Source: Plotosus lineatus (Eukaryota; Chordata; Actinopteri; Siluriformes; Plotosidae). Taken from it: a stretch of DNA of 64,000 nucleotides. Below the pieces are notes generated by a model. The model worked only from the letters and a program-made list of their open reading frames with translations, ran no database searches and was not told where the DNA came from. This document shows, one piece after another, positions 32,853 to 44,341 of the stretch. The stretch is taken from positions 22,795,001-22,859,000 of the forward strand of contig CM045731.1 in assembly GCA_024760905.1 (NCBI GenBank). The letters are read 5' to 3'. The position numbers and the translations under genes are program-made. Position 1 is the stretch's first letter, and each line of letters begins with the position of its first letter.

Positions 32853-33178
32853 GGATCACTGATCAAAAGGTTGGGGGTTCGAGTCCCACTCTCCACAAGG
32901 TTTTCACTGTCCCCCCCAGTGCAGCTAACTGGGTTATCAAAGGCGGGCCATGTCTGTCACTGTCTATGGTGAGATGCATGTAAAAGAACCATTGCTGACT
33001 TTCGTAAAGAGTAGCTGCAAAGTCGTCAGCGTGTTTCTGTCCCTTGCTAAAAAGGGTTGTGACAGGAAGGGCATCTGACGTAAAAACCTCTGCCAAATCA
33101 AACATGCGAATCAGATGATTTGCTGTGGCGACTCCCAAGTAAAAGGGAAAAAGCTGAAAGGAAGACAGACAGAAATTG
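32853..33178 (+). mobile_element. RTE-tailed SINE with tRNA-like head
   Basis: The head carries a B box (GGTTCGAGTCC, about 32877). Next comes the SINE core, and then the RTE-leader-like block (gggttgtgacaggaagggca, 33053-33072) and the RTE-3'-end-like block (cagatgatttgctgtggcga, 33112-33131), ending at about 33178. No clean TSD seen. Confidence 0.8.
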
Positions 33179-33539
33179 TTCAGAAGTTTCAAATGAGGAC
33201 AGTCAGGAACTGGTTATGTATGTGTAATTGCTATTTTTACAAAAGTAGCATTTCCAGATTAGCGACATACTAAGTGATGTAACTCAGTCCATTTTCATTC
33301 CATAATCATATCATGCTTAATTTTCAGGACATTAATTTCTCTTTCCAACTAGATCAATATCCCACTATGTCACATTTCCTACTTAATTCTTATTATACTG
33401 CAGAGGGTCACAAATGAGAAACGATTTTTTTAAATTATCATTAATTTGAACCAAATTAAAACAGCTGACCATTTTTATTAACCACAGATAAAATACAGGA
33501 GTAAAATCAGAATTAGCTCAAAATATTTTCAGGTCTCAC
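33179..33539. other. TRIM T2 intron 1 remainder
   Basis: AT-rich. Positions 33420-33539 resemble the sequence next to exon 1 in T1 and T3. No gene seen. Confidence 0.55.
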
Positions 33540-34125
33540 CTGTTTTACAGTTCTGTACGCTTTAACAGAGACACAGTGGTATCCTTTATATTGGTCAGTC
33601 CCACACAGATAACAGATGAAGCTATGGTCAGTATGACAGTAGATCTTTAGCACTCCCTCATGCTCTGAGCAGATCATCTCCGCGAGATTTCTAGAAGCTT
33701 CCACTAACGTGTGTTTTTTCAATCCAGGAAGTTTACAATGAGGTTTCAGATGAGTTTCACAAAAGGATGCCAGACATAACAGACAGGACTTGACGGCTTT
33801 ATTTTTTTCTTCCAGTGCAGAAATCACACTCCATATCTCCAGGTCCAGCATAACAGTGAACAGGAGATGCAGCTTGGACTTTATTCTTCTTCAGTTTCTC
33901 CACCACTTCAGACAGCATGTTGTTTCTGCGTAGAACAGGCCTTGGAGTGAAAGTGTCTCTGCACTGAGGACAGCTGTACACTCCGTTCTTATCTTCCTGA
34001 ATTAACACCTTACAAAGACTATGACGACAGGAGAGACTCAGTGGATCCTTCAGGAGATCCATACATACTGGACAGATGAACTGTTCAAATGAAAGCTCAT
34101 CTATAAAACTACTCTCATCTGCCAC
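33540..34125 (-). pseudogene. TRIM T2, exon 1 (RING, B-boxes), broken
   Basis: Paralogue of T1 exon 1, with three independent lesions. The start codon position (34125-34123) is GTG. The RING has lost the fourth ligand because a deletion changed C-x2-C-I-x5-W-D-Q into K-V-L-I-Q. A frameshift near 33810-33850 splits RING from B-box2. The B-box2 ligands (C-S-E-H ... C-H-T-D ... C-Y-L-C) are otherwise kept and the GTGAG donor is intact. Together with exons at 32820-32472, 32290-32100 and 31300-30780 it forms a complete but dead finTRIM-like gene. Confidence 0.88.
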
Positions 34126-34205
34126 TTTCCTGAACTCCACACTGAGAGGCTCTGAGTTTTCTTTTCTTAAAAATTGATTCACTACCTGGATTCTATCTTT
34201 TTTTC

Positions 34206-34223
34206 TTCTTCTTCTTTGGGCAC

Positions 34224-34276
<53 letters not shown>
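34206..34276. repeat. GT/GA microsatellite upstream of TRIM T2
   Basis: (GT)n followed by (GA)n, at the position where T1 has a GA-rich run; probably ancestral to both genes. Confidence 0.85.
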
Positions 34277-34277
<1 letters not shown>

Positions 34278-34355
34278 AGCACAATGAGCCATATTATGAA
34301 TGTTTCTCTGTTAACCTTTTCTTGGATATAATTCCTCTTGGAGTAAAATAAATCC

Positions 34356-34687
34356 AAGCAGCATGGTAGTATAATGGTTAGCATGTCTGCCGCACAGCAA
34401 GATGGTCCTGGGTTTGAATCCCAGCTCAGGCGTTTCTGTGTGGAGTTTGCATGTTCTCCTCATGCTTGCATGTGTTTTCTCCAGTTTCCTCCCACAGTCC
34501 AAAGACATGCAGAGTACAGTAAATGGCTATTCCAAATCGCCTGTAGTTGTGAGTGTCGGCCCTGCGATGGCCTGGCGAGCTATTCACGGAGTACCCCGCC
34601 CTCACACGGAGTCGAATGAGATGGGTGCCAGCCTCCCCGCAACCCTAATTAGGATTAAATGGTTCAGAAAATTAATTAATGAATGGA
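34356..34687 (+). mobile_element. V-SINE-like tRNA-derived SINE, full length
   Basis: Exact 12-bp TSDs, taaaataaatcc, at 34344-34355 and 34688-34699. The tRNA-like head has an A box (tagtataatggttagc) and a B box (ggtttgaatccc). The conserved middle (tgcatgttctcc, cccacagtccaaagacatgcag) and the tail (ccccgcaaccctaattagga) match the common teleost V-SINE type with an L2-like tail. It is inserted in the TRIM T2 5' flank. Confidence 0.9.
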
Positions 34688-34699
34688 TAAAATAAATCC

Positions 34700-35399
34700 G
34701 TCAAACTACACTGTACATCCTTCTCGTTTGTGTCTCCCTGTTTAAGCTTAAACACTATTCTGTCCTATTCTGTAGTCACCAGTTTCATTCCTTCGAAATC
34801 CTAATTAGGGCCATGGAAAGACTGCGAAAATCTCAGCTGACTCTTGGGGAGGATGAGATGCACCCAGATTACAACTCTACGAGCTGGGACATAATGGTTA
34901 CCCGGAAGTCTTTTAAAGTGCCATTCCATTGAGATCCAATCGGTACTGGTTATAGAAGACTTCTGGTTAGATTGACCTCTATTCAAAAAAGTCACAGTTG
35001 CTCACCTAAATTAACTTACAATAACTTAAAGCAAACATTATTTACAAAGTCAGGTAAAACCTCCATTAACTCATTCTTGCATTAACAGTGTACCACTACT
35101 GTTGAAATTCATCTAAAATTTGGACCATGAAAAAACATTCAGAAACTTATTGTGTGTGTGAACTTTATACTGAATGACTTTGATCGTTGTGGATCAGAGT
35201 AAAGGTGAACATATCTGCTCCAATCCAGTTTAAAAAAATAAAAACATGTAGTTGAATCTCCAATGAAACATTATTCTAATAATAAGTGTAAATTACATTC
35301 AAGACAGTAAACAATTAAAAAGTAAGAACATATATTAAATACAGTGCTTGGGAAATGAGAATGCTAACTCTTTATTGTCAGAGTACACTAAATACATGA
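34700..35399. other. Spacer without recognised gene
   Basis: The first 40 bp continue the TRIM T2 upstream sequence. The rest is AT-rich with no gene seen. Confidence 0.5.
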
Positions 35400-35597
35400 A
35401 ATTTGATTTGTGCTCTGGGCACCTGTCGCCACTGTGCAGTACCAGTTATTGGATTGTTCTATCCGTTGATGCTGAGCGCAAAGCCGGAAGCAACAACTGC
35501 CAAATTTTAACATGTTATGGTATGACATGGTCAGATTCAAACTTCGACCTTCCGGAGGATAAAGCGGACACTCTACCAACTGAGCTAAATCCCCAGT
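35400..35597 (-). mobile_element. tRNA-derived SINE fragment
   Basis: On the minus strand it starts GGGGATTTAGCTCAGTTGGTAG, a good tRNA 5' half and A box. A B-box-like GTTTGAATC (about 35534) follows, and then a body with 'ttgttgcttccggctttgcg'. The anticodon arm does not fold cleanly and non-tRNA sequence follows, so it is a SINE or tRNA pseudogene rather than a tRNA gene. Confidence 0.5.
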
Positions 35598-35599
35598 AT

Positions 35600-36062
35600 G
35601 TCCTGAATTTTTTTATAATGATACACACAGAGTCAATGACTATATTCTGTTTGATTATTCCAAGTTCATATGAGGGTCACAATTTCACACAGCACAAGAA
35701 AGTACAAGAAAGTGAGACCAAGGAATCACTCAGCCCATGTGTTCTATACATTGAAGTCTTGGGTGGTGGTTGGCGTTCAACTGCTGTACATGAGATGATA
35801 ATGCCTTGTTCTTCCACATTGATTGGTTCAAGTGTGGAAGTTGTTCAAAGAAGGAGACGTGCACATGCTGAAAACTCATCACCCTGCTGACTCTTAGCGT
35901 TATAAATCTGTCTATTCCTTTTTGTTTCTAGTTTCAACACCACCCTTATGTCATCTAGCAGCTGGGGCTGTTATTACTGATGTGTTTACAACAGATGAAT
36001 TTCTTACTTTGCATGCAGTGTGGTGATGAATATGTGTTACGAGTAGGGTTACAAAGAGTTAT

Positions 36063-36093
<31 letters not shown>

Positions 36094-36389
36094 CATAGTA
36101 AAAGAGCAGAACTGTGCTCAACTTTAATTCATTCAGGTTACAGTTCGATGAATCGAGAACAGATGCTAGTACTGTAGTAATGTAAAGTTAGCTTCACGAG
36201 TATATGTTCAGATTTCCACCTGATAAACAGCACTAGCAAACCGTTAGCTGTATTTTATCCACATTATAACCAGCTGTCAATGTTAAAACTCAAAACTTTC
36301 AAGGACGAAAAAAAAAAAATCAAAACTGACAGAACAGATAATCAAACCATGTTATACTCTATCACCGAGGGACTGCTTGTTATCTTATA
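35600..36389. other. Spacer without recognised gene
   Basis: AT-rich, with a short AT/T run at 36066-36092. No gene recognised. Confidence 0.5.
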
Positions 36390-38548
36390 ATGACCCAGAC
36401 AGCACAGAGAAACTGTTTGCAGCATTCAGAGATGTGGTTTACTCCACAGTCTTTGAACACCTTGGACCGGAAATTCACAAGCACTAGGATTGGTTTGATG
36501 AGAACGATGAGGAGAATATAGCTCTCCACTCATAGGTTTCACTCGCTGTTCAGAGTACATCAGAACGACCCCTCATCACTACTGAAGAAAGACAGCTTTG
36601 CCATTGTAAAAAGCAAGGTACAAAAGGAACTCCATAAGATGCAGGATTTGTGGTACAGCAAGAAGGCCAAATAAATAGAGGGTAATGCGGACAGTCACAA
36701 CATCAAATGTTTTTATGTCGCCTTGAAGATTGTGCATGGACCTCAGTCCACCGGCTCCTCCCCCTTCTCACTGCAGACGTGATGCAACTGCTGACCAAAA
36801 AGAAGCAGATTCTACAAAGGTGGGCTGAACACTTCAACCAGGTCTGAACCGCCCTGCCACAATCAACCACAAGGCCATTGCCTGTCTACCTCAGGTGGAG
36901 ATCAACATGAAACCTTGACAATTTCCCCACAGAATAAGAAGTCATCAGAAAGGCTGTCAAGCAACTTTCCTGAGGCAAAACGCCAGGATCAGATGCAATC
37001 CGTGCAGAGGTATACAAAGCAGGAGGACGAGCCTTGATGCAGAAATTGACCGAGCTCGTCCAGTCCATGTGGAGTTAAAGGAATGTCCCACAACAGCTGA
37101 AAGGTGCCACCATGGTCCGCATCTACAAAAAGAAAGGTAACCACCAGTCCTATGACAATCATCGAAGGATCTCGCTCCTGTCCATAGCTGGGAAGATCCT
37201 GGCCAGTGTCATGCTCAACCATCTGCTCCAGCATCTCGAGAAGGGTCTCCTCCCAGAAAGTCAGTGTGGCTTTCTTGCTGAACGTAGAACAGTCGACATG
37301 ATATTTGCTCCATGCCAACTCCAGGAGAAATGCCAAGAGCAGTGTAGCAACCTCTTTGTGACCTTTGTCGATCTGATATAGGCTTTCGACAAGATCAGCA
37401 CGGATGGCTTTGATAATGATGGAGAAGATTGATGGATTATCTTTGATAAAGATAATGGAGAAGTTTGGCTGCCCAAGCAAGTTCATCATGATCGTCCGGC
37501 AGTTTCATGACGGCATTATGATGAAAGTATTAGATGACGGAGATGAGTCAGAGACTTTCCCATTGACAAACAGCATGAAACAAGGCTGTATTCTTGCGCC
37601 AATATTCTTCATCATGGTCTTCCCAGCCATGCTGACAGACGCTTTCCGTGATTGTCAGGATGGGATGCACATCAGGTACAGGACTTACTGTGGACTGTTC
37701 AACCTCAGGCAAGACATTACTAAGGTGAAGGAGATGGTCATCAGAGACTTCTTGTTTGCTGATGACTGTGCCCTCAACGCCAGTGCAGAGCAGAAGATGC
37801 TGCATGAAATGGACTGCTTCTCAAGAGCCTGTGACAACTTTGGTCTCACCATAAGCACCAAAAAGATTGAAGTTATGTACCAGCCTGCACCAGGGCAGCC
37901 ATATTCGGAACCACACATCACAGTGAAGGGACAGAAACTCCAGGCTGTTGACAGCTTGACCTATCTGGCGAACACTTTTAAGAGTGGTAAACATTGATGC
38001 AGAAGTCAAGAACAGGATTGCCAGGGCCAGTTCTACCTTTGGAAGACTGTGAGAATGTGTGGGAGCAGAGAGGACTCAACCTTACCACCAAGCTGAAGAT
38101 CAACGTGCAGGGATGCTGCTCAACCAATTTCACTTGAACTGCCTCAGCAGACTCCTCTGCATCGAGTGGCTGGACAAAATCCCTGACACGGAAGTCCTGG
38201 AACAAGCCGGCATTCCTAGCCTCCACACCCTCCTTCAGAAAGCATAGGTCAGATGGGCAGGCCATGTTGTCAGAATGACAGATGGTCAACTGCCAAAGCA
38301 GCTACTGTATGGAAAGCTTTGTGAAGGCAAGTGTTCAGCTGGGGGACAGAAGAAACACTTCAAAGGCCTTGAAGCATCCCTCAAGGACATAAACATCAAC
38401 GTCAGCACTTGGGAGCAGCTTCCTACTAACTTCTCAGCTTGACCAAGCAAAGTCTTCACAGGTGCCCATGCAGCAGAGAAGCTGTGAACTGAAGTGGCAC
38501 ACCATAAATGCACAGTGCGCAAAGCTCGAGCTGTCTCCACTTTCATTG

Positions 38549-38588
<40 letters not shown>

Positions 38589-38715
38589 GGCCTGTGTGTG
38601 GGCGAGCATTTTGGGCTCGGATTCGGCTCACTAGCCAACTCTGGATCCACAGACATGGATTATAGATCTGATATGAAGTCATGGTCATCTTCGAACTCGA
38701 AGGACGAACAACATA
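36390..38715 (+). mobile_element. LINE family 2, copy 1, 5'-truncated
   Basis: Starts after the endonuclease (matches 54398 onward). RT motifs: N-H-R-R-I-S-L-L, Q-C-G-F-L-A, T-F-V-D-L, M-K-Q-G-C-I-L-A-P-I-F-F (about 37575) and F-L-F-A-D-D (about 37753, catalytic pair intact), with L-T-I-S-T-K-K and the thumb ending at 37997. The C-terminal region (to about 38450) is split by stops and a deletion. A CA run at 38551-38587 sits in the 3' UTR, and the end 'gaactcgaaggacgaac' (about 38710) agrees with copy 2. The clade is not certain. Many frame breaks. Confidence 0.8.
38551..38587. repeat. CA microsatellite
   Basis: About 18 CA units inside the 3' UTR of LINE family 2 copy 1. Copy 2 has only 'cacccacccacacatg' here, so the run expanded after insertion. 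Confidence 0.9.
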
Positions 38716-38772
38716 TAATGGTTGTAAACAGTTTGCTAATACGTAATTATTCTTACACTGGTAAGTATTCTC

Positions 38773-38930
38773 TCAAACTTGCAGCATGGTTCGCTGGATC
38801 CCCAACTCCCTCAGATTCGCCATCATGTACTCCATGATATCTTCATTTCTGCAAACTCCATCTATCTGTCTCTGAACACTTTCCTCTGCCGAGACACTGA
38901 GAAGAGCCCTGGTCTCCTCCATCATCCAAT
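38773..38930 (-). pseudogene. Trihelix/Myb-SANT-like DNA-binding fragment (tentative)
   Basis: The minus strand reads W-M-M-E-E-T-R-A-L-L, then S-V-Q-R-Q-I-D-G and R-T-M-L-Q-V, resembling the trihelix (Myb_DNA-bind_4) domain W-x3-E-T-x-A-L-L...R-T-x-x-Q-x found in vertebrate transposon-derived or zinc-finger genes. An in-frame stop follows Q-V immediately. A small relic; other assignments are possible. Confidence 0.4.
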
Positions 38931-38989
38931 ACTGTCTGTTCATGAGGAAATCAAATGGCTGAAGCAAGATGAAGACAAATAAGTACTTG

Positions 38990-40270
38990 GTCTTCTTACT
39001 TTAAGTCAGAAGTGAACCTGGTCCTCCACAATGACCCCACCTTATGGTCTTGTCTGGCCTATGGGTAACCATGGGGCTACATTCCTGAGGCTTCTAGCCT
39101 CAATGCATTACAAAGAAGGACAAACTATACAAGTGACAATACACCAACCACACTACTTTATACTGAGGTCTTAAAGTAAGGTGGTCAAATGACTGCCATT
39201 TGACATCAAAATGAAACTTCTTTTTTTTTTTTAAGTACCTAAATGCTAATCACAGCATCATGACGTTATACTCGAGAACCGCGTGAGATGTTATTTCTTA
39301 GTCGTTGGTTAGAGGCTTTTATTTTCTTATATACTACAAGGCTGCTAAAGCTGTTCTGATTATTTGCGCTCTCTTGTAGAAAAATGCAGTTGTTAGTTCC
39401 ATCAATGGCAGAGAATGAACTGAATATTAATCTTCGCCTTACACCTAATCCTTGCATTAACATTGTAATTAAAACCTTAAGATGTTAATCTGTACTTGCA
39501 CAAAACCACTGACAAAACATCACACATCACATAGACAGCATTATTTGTCAGAACAAGCATGGAGCTTCGAATAAATGTTTAGCTGACTCATTTCCAGTGG
39601 ACCTAGGACAAATAAATATTTTTTTTTAAAAAACCACCCACAAACTAAAATAGTCTAAACATCAACTTATGCACCAGTTAGCCGCATGTGGCTTGGTCTT
39701 TAAGCTTCAGATTGGCCCCAAGAAGGCACGAATAAGCTTGGCTTGGTAGGGATTGTCGCTGATGAGGCGGAAAATGGTGATAAAGAGGTCTGTGAATTCA
39801 GTATGGGTGAATAATTATAAATAAACGATGAAAGGTCATTTGAGAGTAAAAGTCTGGATGTTGGAGTTTTTGAAAGTTTATTGAAGAGCATAATGAGGTC
39901 TGAGGAGATGATTAGCATGCTAACTTCAGTGTCTCTCACACAACATCACTACTGTTACTGCTGCACCTTCTCTCAATGATTATAATTTCTGACACAATGT
40001 GCAGTACCTTTAATCTGTAAACATTTTAATGAGGGTACGACACAGAAAAAGCCTTGTTTATTCCTCTCATACAATGTAAGTAAATTATGAGATTCTAGGA
40101 ATGTTCAGTTATTTTACTGGTAAATTTATAGCTCATGTAAAAATTCTCTTAATGATATTGTAATATTCTAAAAAAAAGAAAAGAAAATGCATAAATGATT
40201 TTAAATGTGAATTAATATTTATCCAGACTAAAACAAATGACCATCTTTATTAACTCCATATAAATACAAG
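38990..40270. other. Spacer; right part is TRIM T3 intron
   Basis: No gene recognised. Positions about 40200-40270 resemble the intron next to exon 1 of T1 and T2, so they belong to the decayed TRIM T3 gene. Confidence 0.5.
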
Positions 40271-40287
40271 TGTTAGGGGTGGAACTT

Positions 40288-43182
40288 AATGCAGCCATGA
40301 AGCGGAGTGGCACTAACCAGTGTCTCTCCCCCTTATGTCGGTCCCAAGCCCGGAGAAATGCAGAGGGTTGTGTCAGGAAGGGAATCTGATGTAAAACCAA
40401 TGGCAAACATTTATGATGCAAATTAGAAGTATTACCCCCATACCGGATCGGTCGGGGCCCAGGTTAACAACGACCGCCATCAGTGCTGTCAATCATCAGA
40501 GTGCTGATGGAAATTGGACTACTGTTGGTCGAAGACGTCGAAGAAGGAGAGGCGGGAGGCGTGTCCGTAGGCAGAGAGAGAAGAGGAAAAGCATCAGTCT
40601 AGGACTGAGAGTAAGGACTTTGAATGTTGGAACTATGCAAAGAAAAGGTAGAGAGCTGGCTGACATGATGCAGAGGAGGAAGGTAGACATACTGTGTGTT
40701 CATGAGACCAGGTGGAAAGGGAGCAAATCTTGAAGGAGGGGTTTGTCAGGAATGTTCTAGAAGTGAAAAGAGTGTCAGACAGAGTGATGAGTCTCAAGTT
40801 AGAAATTGAAGGCGTGATGCTCAATATTGTTAGTGCTTATGCCCCACAGGCAGGATGTGAGCTAAAAGAGAAGGAGAGATTCTGGAGTGAGTTAAATGAA
40901 GTGACGCAGAGTGCCCCCAGAGGTGAAAGAGTGGTCATTGGTGCAGACTTCAATGGACATGTTGGTGCAGGCAACAGAGGGGACGACGAAGTGATGGGCA
41001 GGTTTGGTATCCAGGACAGGAACACAGAAGGACAGATGTTGATCAATTTCTCAAAAAGGATGGAAATGGCTGTGGTGAATACTTTCTTCCAGAAGAAACA
41101 GGAGCATAGGTTGACTTATAAAAGCGGAGATAGGAGAACACAGATGGACTACATCTTGTGTAGGCGATGTAATTTGAAGGAAGTCAGTGACTGCAAAGTA
41201 GTAGTGGGTGAGAATGTTGCCAAACAGCATAGGATGGTGGTATGCAGGATGACGCTGATGGTGAGGAAGGTGAAAAAGGCAAAGGCAGAGCAGAAGACAA
41301 AGTGGTGGAAGTTGAAAAAGGAAGAGTGTCGTGTTGTCTTCAAAGAGGAGTTGAAACAGGCTTTGGGTAGCCAGGAAGTGCTTCCAAATGACTGGACAAC
41401 CACAGCAAATGTGATCAGGGACACAGGTAGGAGAGTACTTGGTGTGTCCTCTGGAAGGAAAGTAGATAAGGAGACTTGGTGGTGGAATGAGGAAGTGCAG
41501 GAGTGCGTACAAAGGAAGAGGTTAGCTAAGAAGAAGTGGGACATTGAGAGGACCGAAGAGAGTAAACAGTAGTACAGGGAGACACAGCATAAGGTGAAAG
41601 TAGCAGTGGCTAAGGCCAAACAGAGGGCTCAAGATGACTTGTATGATAGGTTGGACAGTAAAGAGGGAGAAAATGATCTATACAGGTTTGCACAGCAGAG
41701 AAATAGAGATGGGAAGGACGTGCAACAAGTTAGATTGATAAAGGACAGAGAGGGAAATGTATTGACTGATGACAGAAGTGTGCTGGGAAGATGGAAAGAG
41801 TACTTTGAAGAGCTGATGAATGAGGAAAATGAGAGAGCGAGAAAAGAGTAGAAGAAGTGACCATTGAGGAGCAGGATGTAGCAAAGATTAGTAAGGGTAA
41901 AGTGAGGAGGGCATTGAAGAGGATGAAGAATGGAAAGGCAGTTGGTCCTGATGATATATCTGTGGAGGTATGGAAGTGTCTAGGAGAGGTAGCAGTCGAT
42001 TTTCTGACAAGAACATTCAACAAGGTCCTAGAGAGTGAGTAGATGCCGGAGGAGTGGAGGAGAAGTGTGCTGGTGCCCATTTTTAAGAACAAGGGAGACG
42101 TGCAGAGTTGCGGCAACTACAGAGGGATAAAGTTGATGAGCCATACGATGAAGTTATGGGAAAGAATAGTGGAAGCTAGACTAAGGGCAGAGGTCAGCAT
42201 TTGTGAACAACAGTTTGGTTTCATGCACATGTATGAGAGATGTAAGACAGTGGTGAGGTGTGCTGTCGGTGTGACAGAAGAGTTCAAGGTGGAGGTGGGA
42301 CTGCATCAAGGGTCAGCTCTCAGCCCCTTCTTGTTTGCTATGGTGATGGACAGGCTGACAGACGAGGTTAGACAAGATTCCCCATGGACTATGATGTTTG
42401 CAGATGACATTGTGATCTGTAGTGAGAGCAGAGAACAAGTGCAGGAAAACCTAGAGAGGTGGAGGTATGCCCTGGAAAGGAGGGGAATGAAGATTAGCCT
42501 CAGTAAGACAGAATACATGTGCATGAATGACAAGGACCCAAGAGGAACAGTGAGATTACAGGGGGCAGAGATAAGAAAGGTGGAGGATTTTAAGTACTTA
42601 GGCTCAACAATCCAGAGCAATGGAGAGTGTGGAAAAGAGGTGAAGAAGCGTGTGCAGGCAGGTTGGAATGGTTGGAGAAAAGTGTCCGGTGTGATAGGAG
42701 GGTATCGGCAAAAATGAAAGGAAAAGTGTACAAGACGGTGTTGAGGCCAACAATGTTGTATGGTTTCGAAACAGTGGCCCTGGGGAAAAGACAGGAGGCA
42801 GAGCTGGAGGTAGCAGAGATGAAAATGTTGAGGTTCTCTTTGGGAGTAACGAGGATGGATAGGATTAGGAATGAGCACATCAGAGGGACAGCACATGTAA
42901 GACGTTTTGGAGACAAAGTCAGAGAGGCTAGATTGAGATGGTTTGGACATGTACAGAGGAGGGATAGTGAGTATATTGGCAATAGGATGCTGAGGCTGGA
43001 ACTACCAGGCAGAAGGCCTCGGGGAAGACCCAAGCGGCGATTCATGGATGTGGTGAAGTAGGACATGAAGGTCGTTGGTGTAAGAGAAGATGATGCAAAG
43101 GATAGGGTGAGATGGAGGCAGATGATTCGCTGTGGCGACCCCTGAAGGGAAAAGCCGAAAGGAAAAGAAGAAGAAGAAGAAG
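40288..43182 (+). mobile_element. RTE-type LINE copy D1 (upstream member of a dimer)
   Basis: Begins at the true 5' end (aatgcagccatgaagcgg), with leader to about 40500. Endonuclease pieces: 40413-40733 (T-L-N-V-G; C-V-H-E-T-R-W) and 40712-41572 (S-A-Y-A-P-Q, G-A-D-F-N-G-H-V-G, M-D-Y-I-L, Q-H-R-M-V-V). The RT lies at 41857-42717 with an intact F-A-D-D. RT is missing about 190 bp between 42225 and 42226 (from R-K-S-T-T to V-V-Q-D). A stop lies at 42040 and frameshifts lie near 40735, 41570, 41850 and 42695. It ends in (GAA)n at 43164-43182. Confidence 0.93.
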
Positions 43183-44341
43183 TTTGGTTTCATGCCAAGA
43201 AAGAGCACCACAGACGCAATGTTTGATTTGAGGATGTTAATAGAGAAGTACAGAGAAGGTCAGAGGGAACTGGATTGTGCCGTTGTGGAAGTAGAAAAAA
43301 TCATATGACAGAGTGCCAAGAGAAGAACTGTGGTATTGCATAAGGAAGTCTGGAGTGGCAGAGAAGTATGTTCGAGTGGTGCAGGACATGTATGAGAGAT
43401 GTTAGACAGTGGTGAGGTGTGCTGTCGGTGTGACCGACGAATTCAAGGTGGTAGTGGGACTGCATCAAGGGTCAGCTCTTGAGCCCCTTCTTGTTTGCTA
43501 TGATGATGGACAGGCTGACAGACGAGGTGAGACAAGAATCTCCATGGACTATGATGTTTGCAGATGACATTGTGATCTGTAGTGTGAGCAGAGAACAAGT
43601 GCAGGAAAATCTAGAGAGGTGGAGGTATGCCCTGGAAAGGAGAGGAATGAAGGTTAGCCTCAGAAAATCAGAATACATGTGCGTGAATGAGAAGGACCCA
43701 GGAGGAACGGCGATGTTACAGGGAGCAGAGATAAGGAAGGTGGAGGATTTTAAGTACTTCGGCTCAACAATCCAGAGCAATGGAGAGTGTGGAAAAGAGG
43801 TGAAGAAGCATGTGCAGGCAGGCTGGAATGGTTGGAGAAAAGTGTCCAGTGTGATGTGCGATAGGAGAGTGTCAGCAAGAATGAAAGGAAAAGTGTACAA
43901 GATGGCGGTGAGGCCAGCGATGTTGTATGGCTTAGAAACAGTGGCAATGAGGAAAAGACAGGAGGCAGAGCTGGAGGTAACAGATGAAAATGTTGAGGTT
44001 CTCTCTGGGAGTAACGAGGATGGATAGGATCAGGAATGAGTACATCAGAGGGACAGCCCATGTAAGATGTTTTGGAGACAAAGTCAGAGAGGCTAGATTG
44101 AGATGGTTTGGACATGTACAGAGGAATATAGTGGGCATATTGGAAGTAGGATGCTGAGGTTGGAACTACCTGGGAGAAGGCCTCAAGGAAGACCAAAGAG
44201 CAGATTTACAGATGTGGTGAAGGAAGACATGAAGGTTGTTGGAGTCAGAAAAGAAGATGCAGAGGACATGGTGAGATGGAGGCGGATGATTTGCTGTGGC
44301 AACCCCTGAAGGGAGCAGCCGAAAGGAAAAGAAGAAGAAGA
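43183..44341 (+). mobile_element. RTE-type LINE copy D2 (downstream member of a dimer)
   Basis: Starts at 'tttggtttcatgccaag' directly after the D1 tail and runs to its own (GAA)n tail (44328-44341). It carries H-Q-G-S-A, an intact F-A-D-D, the thumb and C-terminal region, with frameshifts near 43300, 43480 and 43985 and a stop at about 43403. The TSD aggggtggaactt lies at 40275-40287 (before D1) and 44342-44354 (after D2), so D1 and D2 share one insertion. Confidence 0.93.

Noticed and set aside
34356..34440. Candidate tRNA gene on the plus strand
   Set aside because: It is the head of a V-SINE-like SINE with TSDs.
35520..35597. Candidate tRNA gene on the minus strand
   Set aside because: Good A box but a poor anticodon arm and a SINE-like body downstream; not a functional tRNA.
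39700..39939. 79-codon minus-strand frame as a small gene
   Set aside because: No family resemblance, no start context or neighbours, and composition like the surrounding spacer.
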